The notes beneath the pieces were generated by a model. The model saw nothing but the letters and a program-made list of their open reading frames with translations. It was not told the DNA's origin and searched no databases. From Blepharisma stoltei (Eukaryota > Ciliophora > Heterotrichea > Heterotrichida > Blepharismidae): DNA of 64,000 bases. Each line of letters begins with the position of its first letter. The stretch's first letter is position 1. Position numbers and translations under genes: made by a program. Positions 51,961 to 62,726 of the stretch are shown piece after piece. The stretch covers positions 124,001 through 188,000 of the forward strand of contig CAJZBQ010000055.1 in NCBI GenBank assembly GCA_914767885.1. Reading direction: 5' to 3'.

Positions 51961-53442
51961 ATGGCAGATCCTAAAAAAGTTAATCCTGCTAATACATCCC
52001 TCATCTCCCATACATCAACAACCTCGAATCCTACAGAAAGTTTAGCTGACAACCCTTCCCAAAGCGCCAACAGAGTGCTACAAGAATTAAGAGAAAAGTT
52101 CAATATTTACCATGATATTGCCAATTCAGATAAAGAAATCATCTTGCAAAGCCTCGAAAAGCTCAGCAAAACTGAAAGCACTGGATCTGATTTCTATGCT
52201 TTAAAATACATAGAAATCGGCAAAGCCTGTGACTGAATCGAAACCAGAAAAGATGCTTTAGGAAAGGCGGAATTTGTAGAAAGCACAGTCATAAGCGAAG
52301 ATAGAGAAACAACAAAAAAAATGCTTGGATTTATTAACAAAATGAATATTAGCAGTGAAATTATAAAACAGAGAGTTGAAAAACTAATCGCTCTATTTGG
52401 CCATAAAGACCAAGCCCTTCCAACTCCTTCAATTCCTTCTGAAGAAGAAAAAGGCAAAGCATTTATAATAAACCCTCATACAGAAATCGATTTCAATCGA
52501 GATCGCCCAATTTACTGTAACCGAATAGGTATGATTATTGATGAGATCATATGGAAAGGGAAAATTAAAAGCACTGGGGCTGAGGTTTCCATTAAAATTT
52601 ATAGAAGTAAAAACGAAGAAGAAGTAAGGAAATATGAAAGGGAAGGCAAAATTATGCAATTTCTGCACAGAAGGCACCCAGTCTTCTTAGACTATTATGG
52701 GATGTTTTATGAAAGTATAATGGAAGGGATTGAGCAGTATCATCTTTTGTATCTAGTTACGGAGTATTGTGAATGCTCTCTCATGGATGATATGTCGCTC
52801 CGCACTCAATTTCAGCAATATTATATAAACGATGGCAGCTATTATACAATTGTTCTAAGCCTTTTAGAAGGTTTCATAATACTTGAAGAATTAAAAATTT
52901 ATCATCAAAACATAAAGCCTCATAATATTTTTCTTGCTAAAACTGGGCAACTCAAAATCGCAGACTTCAGTAATTCAACATTTGACGAAGCCCCAGAATC
53001 TACATGTACGAATAAGCGTCTACATGCTATAAAAGGAACAAAAATTTATATGGCCCCAGAGCTTCAAACTGCAATGGATAGGATTATAACTGAACCTAAA
53101 GCTCCAAGGTACATAAAATATAAGCGTAGAAAAGCTGATGTTTATTCTTTAGGATTGACATTCCTGCAGCTTTACTTTTTCATGCCTGTCACAGATATTA
53201 ATAGATGCACTGATCAAGATTATATGAATAACTACTTGTATCGGCTTCAACCTCCTCACGTTGCTATTATGCTAAAAGGGATGCTTGCCTTTGATCCGAA
53301 ATTTAGGTTTAGCTTTAAAAATGCGATAGCTGCAGTTCCGACCTCTTATAGCAGCCAAGACTTTTCAGATGACGACTATCCCATCAGCAATTTCAGCTAC
53401 AAACTCAGAAAAAACTCCACCAGCAATCTGAACACTAGTTAG
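51961..53442 (+). CDS. Kinase-like protein (probable pseudokinase), copy 1, 493 aa
   Basis: Start M-A-D-P-K-K-V-N-P-A-N. N-terminal helical region of about 180 residues, then a kinase-like domain. The beta-3 Lys is present (V-S-I-K-I-Y), but the catalytic loop is H-Q-N-I-K-P-H-N (H-R-D changed to H-Q-N, so the catalytic Asp is lost) and D-F-G is D-F-S-N-S. Y-M-A-P-E-L and D-V-Y-S-L-G-L-T-F are kept. Loss of the catalytic Asp predicts an inactive kinase. One TGA Trp (52234-52236, C-D-W-I-E). Stop TAG 53440-53442. Near-identical paralogue at 54773. Confidence 0.82.
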
Positions 53443-53661
53443 AGAGCCAAAAAAAATTCCTAACTTACCAAAAAGAGGTAATTAAAACGTTTTAACCATA
53501 GCAATTGCTAGCTTAGTTATGTTTTATATTTTAATTGGGAAATAAAAAAGGTAGCAAAATTTTTTAGTCTTCCTAATATCTTTTGCAATAAATTTATGAT
53601 ATTCAGATATTTTTCTATTAGCTATGATATTTTATTTTATAGCTGTTTAAGACAAAAATTA

Positions 53662-54525
53662 TTAAAATGTTTCCTCTTCTTCTAGGTAATAAAAAGATCG
53701 TTTGGCTTCAATCATTTCACTTTCTATAAGAATTGCCTCGATTCTATTTGTTTTCTTTTTAATGTTTTTGATAAGCTGGAATCCGCCGCCATAAACTCCA
53801 AAGGCAAGCATATATATAAACACCACAAAGCCTATAATTGCTTCTGAATCTTGAAATTCCATATGGTCTCGCAAATACCCAGATATTGGTGGACCTGCAG
53901 CTCTCCCAGATCACACACCTAAAGCTAAGAGAGCAGACAATTTATCTAATACATGTGATTTTTCTAAATATGGCGCCTTCATAAAAGCATCAGCAGCCAT
54001 GTCAGGCAAAAAGCTAACCATTCCGAATAATAACCCTACCCCAATAAGGGCAAGTGATAATGATAAATTTGCAAAATTAGGAGGTATATGCAAAACTGAT
54101 ATCGGCCCTATTGCAAATAAAGAAAATGCTAAAATAAGTAAATTTAACAGTATGAGCACTTTGTACTTTAAAACTCCTTTAAATCGACTTAAGATCAAAA
54201 TAGAAACTGTAAAGCATGATGTAGTAATACAGAAGAAAAACCCAACATTTGCATCGCTTACAGAGAAATTACTTGTGATAAAATTGCTCAATGTCGGATC
54301 AATTGAAGAGCTTGCAAAATAAGCAATAAATATACTAATGAAATCCATTAGCGTAGTCCTCATTTTTAAAATTGCATTTCATGATACAGGGATAGGTGGA
54401 TTTTCATAGCCCAAGGAGAATCCTTTGGGACAGACTAAAATATCAGCGGTATCATCAATAATAAAAATACTGAATAAGTTAAAAAAATGCAGTAAATTCC
54501 CCAATTCGATATCGCGCAGACCTAC
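53662..54525 (-). pseudogene. MFS transporter, truncated copy 1
   Basis: Same sequence as the C-terminal two-thirds of the transporter at 56.4-57.7 kb, ending with the same Y-Y-L-E-E-E-E-T-F. Near 54400 it has a few extra bases (CCCAAGGAGAATCC versus CATAAGGAGAATCC type change) that shift the frame, and it is cut at about 54525, so the first exon, the intron and the N-terminal membrane helices are missing. No start is available. A broken copy left by the duplication. Confidence 0.8.
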
Positions 54526-54591
54526 GGACCCTGAAAGGCAATTTTATCAATATCGGGTTGAACTACCATTGCGGCTCCAGCATCACCATAG
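54526..54591 (-). pseudogene. Fragment of an ALDH gene at the duplication junction
   Basis: About 65 bp (GGCAATTTTATCAATATCGG...GCTCCAGCATCACCATA) match ALDH copy 2 at 50300-50368 with a few changes. It encodes part of the G-D-A-G-A-A-M-V-V / F-T-G-S segment. Its position marks a recombination breakpoint. Confidence 0.8.
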
Positions 54592-54772
54592 AGGAAAATT
54601 GAAAAGTGGGACTCCCCATTTATCTATATAGCTATAAAAATTTATGCAGAATTGGCTTAAAAATTTTCTGGACCAGCTAACTTCCCAATTTTACTTTAAA
54701 AATACTTTATGCGCAACACAAACAAAATAAAAAAATTTCCTTTAACTATTCCATCAGCAATAATTTAACTAA

Positions 54773-56188
54773 ATGGCAGATCCTAAAAAAGTTAATCCTG
54801 CTAATACATCCCTCATCTCCCATACATCAACAACCTCGAATCCTACAGAAAGTTTAGCTGACAACCCTTCCCAAAGCGCCAGCAGAGTGCTACAAGAATT
54901 CAGAGAAAAGTTCAATATTTACCATGATATTGCCAATTCAGATAAAGAAGTAATCTTGCAAAGCCTCGAAAAGCTCAGCAAACTTGAAAGCACTGGATCT
55001 GATTTCTGTGCTTTAAAATACATAGTAATCGGCAAAGCCTGTGACTGGATCGAAACCAGAAACGATGCTTTAGGAAAGGCGGAATTTGTAGAAAGCACAG
55101 TCATAAGCGAAGATAGAGAAACGACAAAAATGATGCTTGGATTTATTAGCAAAATGAATATTAGCAGTGAAATTATAAAACAGAGAGTTGAAAATCTAAT
55201 CCCTCTATTTGGCCATAAAGACCAAGCCCTTCCAACTCCTTCAATTCCTTCTGAAGAAGAAAAAGGCAAAGCATTTATAATAAACCCTCATACAGAAATC
55301 AATATCAATCGAGATTATCCAATTTACTGTAAGCAAAGAGGTATTATTAAAAAGATCATATGGAAAGGGAAAATTAAAAGCACTGGGGCTGAGGTTGCCA
55401 TTAAAATTTATAGAAGTAAAAACGAAGAAGAAGTAAGGAAATATGAAAGGGAAGGCAAAATTATGCAATTTCTGCACAGAAGGCACCCAGTCTTCTTAGA
55501 CTATTATGGGATGTTTTATGAAAGTATAATGGAAGACAGTGAGCAGTATCATCTTTTGTATCTAGTAATGGAGCTTTGTGAACGCTCTCTCATGGATAAT
55601 ATTTCACTCCGCATTGAATCTCAGCAATATTATATAAGCGACAACAGCTATGATACAATGGTTCAAAGCCTTTTAGAGGGCTTCATAATACTTGAAGAAT
55701 TAAAAATTTATCATCAAAACATAAAGCCTGATAATATTTTTCTAGCTAAAACTGGGCAACTCAAAATCGCAGATTTCTGTGTTTCAGCATTTGTCGAAGT
55801 CCCAGAATCTGCATGTGCGAATAAGTGTCTACATGCTATAATAGGAACAGAAAGTTATATGGCTCCAGAGCTTCAAACTGCAATTGATAAGATGAGAATT
55901 GATCATACAGCTTCAAGGAACATACAATATAAGCGTGGAAAAGCTGATGCTTATTCTTTAGGATTGACATTCCTGCAGCTTTACTCTTTGCAGCCTGTCA
56001 GAGGTATTAATAGATGCCCTAATCAAGATTATATAAATAGCTACTTGGATCAGTTTCAACATCCTAAAGTTGCTAATATGCTAAAAGGGATGCTTACCAT
56101 TGATCCAAAAAAGAGGTTTAGCTTTAAAAAGGCGATAGCTACTTTTCAGACCTCTTATGGCAGCCAAGACTTTACATGTGACTGCTAA
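54773..56188 (+). CDS. Kinase-like protein (probable pseudokinase), copy 2, 471 aa
   Basis: Tandem paralogue of the gene at 51961. Same architecture; here H-Q-N-I-K-P-D-N and D-F-C-V-S-A replace H-R-D-L-K-P-E-N and D-F-G. Here the corresponding Trp is TGG, not TGA. The tail is shorter: it stops at TAA after T-C-D-C (56186-56188). Differences are spread over the kinase part, so both copies may be expressed and diverging. Function unknown. Confidence 0.82.
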   Translation: MADPKKVNPANTSLISHTSTTSNPTESLADNPSQSASRVLQEFREKFNIYHDIANSDKEVILQSLEKLSKLESTGSDFCALKYIVIGKACDWIETRNDALGKAEFVESTVISEDRETTKMMLGFISKMNISSEIIKQRVENLIPLFGHKDQALPTPSIPSEEEKGKAFIINPHTEININRDYPIYCKQRGIIKKIIWKGKIKSTGAEVAIKIYRSKNEEEVRKYEREGKIMQFLHRRHPVFLDYYGMFYESIMEDSEQYHLLYLVMELCERSLMDNISLRIESQQYYISDNSYDTMVQSLLEGFIILEELKIYHQNIKPDNIFLAKTGQLKIADFCVSAFVEVPESACANKCLHAIIGTESYMAPELQTAIDKMRIDHTASRNIQYKRGKADAYSLGLTFLQLYSLQPVRGINRCPNQDYINSYLDQFQHPKVANMLKGMLTIDPKKRFSFKKAIATFQTSYGSQDFTCDC

Positions 56189-56395
56189 TTAGAGAGCCAA
56201 AAAAACCTAACTTACCAAAAAGAGGTAATTAAAACGTTTTACCATAGCAATACTAGCATTAATGTTTTATATTTTAATTGGGAAATAGAAAAGGTAGCAA
56301 AATCTTTTTTAGTTTTTTGCAATAAATTTATGATATTCAGATATTTTTCTATTAGCTATGATATGTTATTTTATAGCTGTTTAAGACAAAAATTA

Positions 56396-57724
56396 TTAAA
56401 ATGTTTCCTCTTCTTCTAGGTAATAAAAAGATCGTTTGGCTTCAATCATTTCACTTTCTATAAGAATTGCCTCGATTCTATTTGCTTTCTTTTTAATGTT
56501 TTTGATAAGCTGGAATCCTCCACCATAAATTCCAAATGCAAACATATATATAAACACCACAAAGCCTATAATTGCTTCTGAATCTTGAAATTCCATATGG
56601 TCTCGCAAATACCCAGATATTGGTGGACCTGCAGCTCTCCCAGATCATACACCTAAAGCTAAGAGAGCAGACAATTTATCTAATACATGTGATTTTTCTA
56701 AATATGGCGCCTTCATAAAAGCATCAGCAGCCATGTCAGGCAAAAAGCTAACCATTCCGAATGATAACCCTATCCCAATTAAAGCAAGTGATAATGATAG
56801 ATTTGCAAAATTCGGAGGTATATGCAAAACTGATATCGGCCCTATTGCAAATAAAGAAAATGCTAAAATAAGTAAATTTAACAGTATGAGCACTTTGTAC
56901 TTTAAAACTCCTTTAAATCGACTTAAGATCAAAATAGAAACTGTAAAGCATGATGTAGTAATACAGAAGAAAAACCCAACATTTGCATCGCTTATAGAGA
57001 AATTATTTGTGATAAAATTGCTCAATGTCGGATCAATTGAAGAGCTTGCAAAATAAGCAATAAATATACTAATGAAATCCATTAGCGTAGTCCTCATTTT
57101 TAAAATTGCATTTCATGATACAGGGATAGGTGGATTTTCATAAGGAGAATCCTTTGGGACAGACCAAAATATCAGCGGTATCATCAATAATAAAAATACT
57201 GAATAAGTTAGAAAAATAGCAGTAAATTCCCCAATTCGATATAGCACAGATCCAATTATCGGCCCAAGAATTAAACTAATTCCTATAACTGCTTGTTGCA
57301 TGCCAATAACCTGAGAGATTTTGTCTTTATATGCATTTGTAAGGATTCCTAGTGACATAGCGCTTATCCCAGCTGATGAAAATCCTTCGATGCATCTAAT
57401 GATTATTCCTATCACTATGAATGATGTCGTATCATATTCTGGCAAGGTTGAAAGAATTGCTATATTCAAAACCTATATTTTTTTTACTTCAAATCCAATA
57501 CAAGTAAGGAGGATTTTCTTTCGGCCTATTTTCGCCATAAGAGTGCCATAGATGGGCAAGCAGAGACAGGCTGCTAAAGGAGTAGATGCAATAATTATTC
57601 CAGTATCTCAGCTTGAAAGACCTTTATGGCTAGCCAGTCTGGGAAGATAAGGTGCAATATTTGAATTCGACGAATTTATTACGAATTCTAAAGCTAAAAC
57701 TCCTATAAGTGTTCATTCTGGCAT
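56396..57724 (-). CDS. MFS transporter, 437 aa
   Basis: Major facilitator superfamily permease, complete copy. Start M-P-E-W-T-L-I-G-V (57724; Trp is TGA). About 12 hydrophobic segments; the loop between helices 2 and 3 has the MFS signature-like G-T-L-M-A-K-I-G-R-K-K-I. Then G-F-S-S-A-G-I-S-A-M and G-P-I-I-G-S-V-L-Y, like motif C. A 15-nt intron (57473-57487) interrupts it after F-E. The acidic tail L-E-E-E-E-T-F ends at 56396. Substrate cannot be told. It faces the kinase-like gene tail to tail. Confidence 0.85.
57473..57487 (-). other. 15-nt intron
   Basis: Minus-strand GTAAAAAAAATATAG, phase 0, in the MFS gene; its last codon is an in-frame TAG. Confidence 0.85.
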
Positions 57725-58191
57725 TTTGCTATTATTTCTTTTGATTAATTTTTAGTTTATTGAAGTAAAATAGTAAGTAAAGAAATTTATAAAAAGCATT
57801 GGAATGCTCTTATGAAAAACCTCTACTCATTTAGATAATAATTGTCTCAGATTTGATAAAATGAAGAAGATTATATAATTGCATGAAATAGTAGAGGGCG
57901 ATAACAGATTAAATTCAAAATTTCTAATATTCTGATTAGTGGTTTATATTTCTCTCTTAATTTCTCTATATCTTAATTAATATAGGTTTAGACATTTACT
58001 CATCGGAGGATTAAAGCAAGGAGAATTTGTGATTTCTCCTAGCAAAATTATATGATTTGCTATGCTTATCTCGAAACCTATAATAATTTTCCTGATACTC
58101 CTTATATTTTCGATTAAATATCATCAATAAGAGTCAACTCAGCATTTGTCTTTATATAATAAATTTCACTGTTATATAATACTCTTCATCT
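57725..58191. other. Intergenic, divergent promoter region
   Basis: Between divergent genes. AT-rich; a short inverted CAAGGAGAATTTGTGATTTC / GAAATCACAAA-like motif near 58020 is not convincing. Nothing assigned. Confidence 0.5.
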
Positions 58192-58887
58192 ATGAAGAAA
58201 ATCCTTAAATCTCACTCAATACATTATCATTTCTCTCCTCATCAAGACTTAATTGAGCCAGATTCCGAAGAAACTCCAAACTACCAAGAAGAACTTGACG
58301 AAGGCTGCTATGCCGATTCCGAATTATCTGATAGTGACATTATCAGCCCTCAAACTTCTTTTTTGCATAAAAACACTAGCTCAATCGGCAATGGGCTGTC
58401 CAAAAGCTTTCAAGATGACGTAGACATTCAAATTCACTTAATCCAAAGTCAGCACAAAAAGCGAGAAGATTATGATCGCAGACTGCGAGTCTTGCTGAAA
58501 AAATCGCTATTAGATTTATTTTTTAAATTCAAAGCACAAAAATGAACTCCAATGCCTGAAGTGATTGAAGAAAGAAGCAGCGAAGAACAAAGTCCAATCC
58601 GAGCTTTAGGTAAAGATGAGCCTGATCCAGCCTATTTAAGACTAGAGTTTTCGGAAGATAAAGCGAAAAGGCCAAATTTAAGAATCCATAGAAGGTCTTT
58701 GTCTACTCCTGAACCTATCACTGATGATGAAATCAGGCATTGCCAAGAAATTGCTGAAGAGGTTACGTAAGGGCTAAATAGGGAAATAGAGAAGTCGAGA
58801 ATAATCCCTAGATTAAAAGAGAAGCTGTCTCCTGGAACACCTACATATGCAAAAGTGAATATCCTCAATTATTCAACATTAAACTAA
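58192..58887 (+). CDS. Hypothetical protein, 226 aa
   Basis: Not recognised. Start M-K-K-I-L-K-S-H-S. Acidic Ser-rich first half, a helical basic middle (H-K-K-R-E-D-Y-D-R-R-L-R-V-L-L-K-K), then R-R-S-L-S-T-P-E-P, a possible phosphorylation site. One TGA Trp (Q-K-W-T-P). A 15-nt intron at 58767-58781 removes an apparent early stop; the gene then ends at TAA 58885-58887. Confidence 0.65.
58767..58781 (+). other. 15-nt intron
   Basis: GTAAGGGCTAAATAG, phase 2. It contains an in-frame TAA formed at the junction (ACG TAA); removal continues E-E-V-T-E-I-E-K. Confidence 0.85.
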
Positions 58888-59178
58888 ACTGTAAATTTTT
58901 AATTTTTATATTCAAATATTCTGAGCAGAACGAAGTAAATTCTTCAACGTATAAGAATCAAGCTTCTTTAATATACAAAAATATAATAATTTTGGATTTA
59001 AAAAGGAGATATTAGGCTCATTTAGCAGTCTAAAACCCAACAGATCTTATAAGGCTATTTTTAATGCCAATAGCTTCTGATTCTCTTTATAAAGCACCTC
59101 AGAATTGTATCCACAATTTCATTGCTTTTATTTTTATAATTTCTTCCTATTAAATGTTGCATAAATTAAAAGCCGAAG

Positions 59179-61823
59179 ATGGATTCCAGTGAAGAATTTG
59201 CAGGAACATTTTACAGCAACTTGCGCTCACTCATAACCCTCGTAGATCATTTGAGAGATGCTGGACTTCAAAAATACATTCGGCTTCCTAGAATAGTTAC
59301 CTTGGGACTCCAGAGCAGTGGAAAGAGTTCAGTACTTGAGTCAATAGTAGGGCTCAATTTTTTGCCTAGAAATGAAGGAGTCTGTACTCGCAGACCATTG
59401 GAGCTTAGACTTGTCCATGAAGAAAACCAAACACAGCCATGGGCTATTTTTGAAGGCAACACGACTAGGTATACTGAATTTGAAAAAGTTAGAGAACAGA
59501 TCGAAAGACTGACAGATGACCGTGCAGGAAAAAATAAAGGAATTGTTGATGATCCAATTATTCTGACAATCCACTCTTCCACTTGTCCTGATCTTACACT
59601 GATTGATCTTCCTGGGATTACTAGAATCCCTATTAAAAATAGTGATCAACCAGCTGACATTGAAAAGATTACTAAGGAAATGGCATATAGATATATCTCT
59701 GACCCAAGAACTATCATCTTATGTGTTATTGCTGCAAATACTGATATCAGCACCAGCGAATCGTTGCTGATGGCAAATAAAGTCGACAAGACTGGAATTA
59801 GGACTTTAGGGGTTATCACAAAAATCGATATTATGGACAGAGGAACCAATGCCAAAAAAGTCCTAATGGGGCAAGAAGTAGCGTTGAGACTTGGCTTCAT
59901 CGGAGTCAAAAATAGATCTCAAGAAGACATCAATAACAATGTCAGAGTTGGAGCAGCTTTAAGAGAAGAACAAGAGTACTTCGCACAGCACCCCGTTTAC
60001 TCCACAATGCCTCCTGGATATTTAGGCACAGATGTCCTTACCCAGCGTTTAACTCAAATTTTATTCAACCACATCAAGCACTTCCTTCCTGAAATTCTCA
60101 AAGAAACGATGTACAGGATCAAAGAATGTGACGAAAGACTAAAAGAGCTCGGACCAAGCACCCCAGTCGAGCCTAAACAAAGGACCCAGTTGCTTTGGAA
60201 CATGATCACTGATTACTGTGAAACCTTCAAAAACACAATTAGAGGGAAATTTGAACGGAGAAGCAACTCAAGAATTGCAAAAGATCTAGCTGGAGGAGTC
60301 ACTATTAAGCACTATTTCAATACCTTATTAGAAGACTATTCAGGAAACTACAACGCAACTCAAGATTATAGCAACGAAGATATCCAGAGAATCATGGCAC
60401 AGCATGAAGGTGATAATATCCCTGGCTTCCCTTCTGTTGATGTGCTGCTTTTCTTGCTACAGCCACAGCTTGAAAGGCTTAAATCACCAGTTCTTGACTG
60501 CTTGATGGACGTTCACTCCTATTTAGATCAGCTTGCACACAAGATTGTAGAAAGAGTCTTTTATAGGTTCCCGACAATGGCTGGAGAAATTGGGGATATC
60601 TCTTCACATGTTTTGGTAAAAGAAAGAGAAGCATGCAAGTCAATCGTTGAGAATTTAATTGACGCTGAAGAAGGGTATATTTTCACTAATGATGTTGAAT
60701 ATCTAGCAAAGAGAACAGACTTGATACCAAAAAGTGACGCCAAAGTGGCAAGAAACCCAGAAAATGTATTTGTTGATGAAATTAGAAGCAGAATTGACAC
60801 CTACTTCAGGATTGTGGTGAGAAATGTAAGAGATACCGTTCCTAAGATCATTGGATATTTCTTACTCCCCAGAGAAAGATCAGACTTTTCTATAAATTAT
60901 ACTCTATTTGTTATAGAGCAAAACATTTTTAATATGAATTTTTATATATAAATATCGATATGTAATTAAGATATACAAATGTTTTTGCGGAGGGAATTAG
61001 TAAGATCAGTCATGGATAAGCTGCAAATGGAGCTTTATGAAAGTATCAATAGGAGCGAAACTTAACTTAACTTAACTTAGTGTCTGGTATTTAAGGTGTC
61101 TAGTGCCGCACCCCATAAAAATGGAGTTATAGCGAAAAATTGATGACGTCGCCGGGCCATCTTGGAATCGCGATGGTTAGCCCACCGGCCAAGCCTTCAC
61201 CTGCACTTCGCCCTTCTTCGCCGCACGTCTCACCCGGCGCGTTGCCGTCGCCCTTGCCCCGACTCAGCTCCTGCGCGTGTTCCGCCTAAGGGTCATCCTC
61301 CCGTGGGGATGTGCTGAGAGGTAAAACTCCGAAATCTTGAGCGCACTGAGGAGCTGTTCCTTTGGTTATCCCCAAAGTTAAATAGCTATTGCTGTGCAGA
61401 AGTTCTCGAGAGAAAACCCAACCCCATAAATAAAATTCCATGAGGGAGAGAAAATTAGCAAAGCTAATTTCTCTCGAACCGAATGCCATTTTATTTATCA
61501 ATAGGAGCGAAACAATTTTAAACTTATTAAGCGAGCCAGCTCACATCACTACCGAAAGAGATAACATCAAGAAGCAACTTCAAACACTTAGAAAAGCTGA
61601 AAAAATACTTAAGCACGATCCGAATCTTGCTGCCCAAGCTAACTCAATCGAAGATGAAATACTCAAAGCAGCAAATGAACAAGCAACAAGCGAAGAACCA
61701 AAGAAAAAACTAGACGACTTAAAAGATGACACCACACCACCACCAGTGATTCAAAAAGTGGATAAGCAGCCTTCAGGAGGGAGCGGATTGTTTTCAGGAG
61801 GAAAGTCTAAAGGGTTATTTTAA
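59179..61823 (+). CDS. Dynamin-related GTPase, 685 aa
   Basis: Large membrane-remodelling GTPase. Start M-D-S-S-E-E-F-A-G. G1 motif G-L-Q-S-S-G-K-S-S-V, dynamin signature L-P-R-N-E-G-V-C-T-R-R-P, G3 D-L-P-G-I-T, G4 T-K-I-D-I-M-D. A middle domain follows, then the GTPase effector domain at the end (L-L-S-E-P-A-H-I and L-R-K-A-E-K-I-L). No PH domain; the tail S-G-G-S-G-L-F-S-G-G is low-complexity. Compared with classical dynamins it is short, like DRP1/Vps1. Inserts: a 135-bp IES (60863-60997), whose removal gives G-Y-F-L-V-R-S-V-M-D-K, and a family A retroposon-like insert in the effector domain (removal of 452 bp gives I-N-R-S-E-T-I-L). Stop TAA 61821-61823. Confidence 0.93.
60863..60997. mobile_element. 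IES, 135 bp
   Basis: TA-bounded; ends CTCCCCAGAG and ...GCGGAGGGAAT. Removal keeps the dynamin frame. Confidence 0.85.
61062..61495 (-). mobile_element. Family A retroposon-like insert in dynamin gene
   Basis: 434 bp between perfect 18-bp repeats TATCAATAGGAGCGAAAC (61044-61061, 61496-61513). On the minus strand it starts AATAAAATGGCATTCGGTTC and ends in the tail TTAAGTTAAGTTAAGTTAA. Aligns with the reverse complement of 39328-39754. Confidence 0.93.
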
Positions 61824-61867
61824 GAAATTCTTTTATAAATGGACAATTTAATAATAAGTGGCTCATA

Positions 61868-62726
61868 ATGGCTGAACCATCACTGGAGAAAGGAAAAGGA
61901 AAGGGAATTGAGAGTGAGGCAAAGCCACAGAAGATTCGCTTTACTTTGACATCCACAAAACTACAAGTACTCGAAAGCATGACAGCCATTAACATTAATT
62001 AGTAGATTAGGGCTCTTCCTCCTTTTAAGTCTTACCCGAGATGCTGCTAGCGAACCTCACTGGGTAAGCATTTCCACCAGAGATTATTCTCCTCCGGCTT
62101 TCGGCCTGATTCTTAATGCTGTCTCAGAATCTTGGAGTATGCAGGTTTGGGACTTGACAGCTGCTGCTTGAGTGATTAGAGTTCCAGCTAGGAATAACTC
62201 CATAACTAGTATCGGTGCCAACTATACCTTCGTCATCACTAGTGGTGTCTAAGGTAAAACACCTTTTTTCCTTAATGTCCATCGGGAAGATACAAAGTCT
62301 TCATTACATACGAAAGAGGCAAGCATAACCGGAACATAAATGCCCATACCCGTAGACTCCCATTTTCTGTTAGGTTTGGCTTCAGGGCGCAGCAAGGTCC
62401 CCAAAATTCGAAACAGGTCTGGGAGAGGACGGGCCGGCGACGTCGCCATTTTATTTGTGTGTGAAATCATGACAACCAAATTGATAACATCAGCGAAAAA
62501 GGAAAATCTGAAGACCTATGGACCTGTAAGACTCCCCACCAAGATATTGAGGATTACTGTCAGAAAAAGTCCTTGCGGGAATGGAACATCTACTTTTGAT
62601 AGACTTGAAATGAGAATACATAAAAGAGTTGTGACATTAATCTGCCCGACTGATTTCATTAAGAAGGTCACTGATTTCAATATTGATCCTGGTGTAGAGG
62701 TCGAACTTCACTTTACAGAATTCTAA
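61868..62726 (+). CDS. RPS20: 40S ribosomal protein uS10 (RPS20), 122 aa
   Basis: Small-subunit ribosomal protein. Sequence reads K-I-R-F-T-L-T-S-T-K-L-Q-V-L-E-S, then after the insert K-E-N-L-K-T-Y-G-P-V-R-L-P-T-K, L-R-I-T-V-R-K-S-P-C-G-N-G-T, D-R-L-E-M-R-I-H-K-R and I-D-P-G-V-E-V-E-L. Length is normal for eukaryotic uS10. A retroposon-like insert (61989-62462) breaks it inside the first conserved block; removal of 490 bp gives exactly the residue spacing of the human protein. The stop TAA (62724-62726) is also the flanking repeat of the next IES. An essential gene, so the insert must be removed before expression. Confidence 0.95.
61989..62462 (-). mobile_element. Retroposon-like insert in RPS20 gene
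   Basis: 474 bp, GC-richer. Flanks GAAAGCATGACAGCCA (61973-61988) and GAAATCATGACAACCA (62463-62478) match at 14 of 16. Minus-strand start ACAAATAAAATGGCGACG. Confidence 0.88.

Larger units (their letters stand above)
51705..54525. repeat. Tandem duplication, first copy (partner about 54632-57310)
   Basis: Unit of about 2.7-2.8 kb: upstream spacer, kinase-like gene, spacer, convergent MFS transporter gene. The two copies are highly similar. The first is cut in the transporter gene and followed by a short ALDH-derived piece. Confidence 0.9.
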
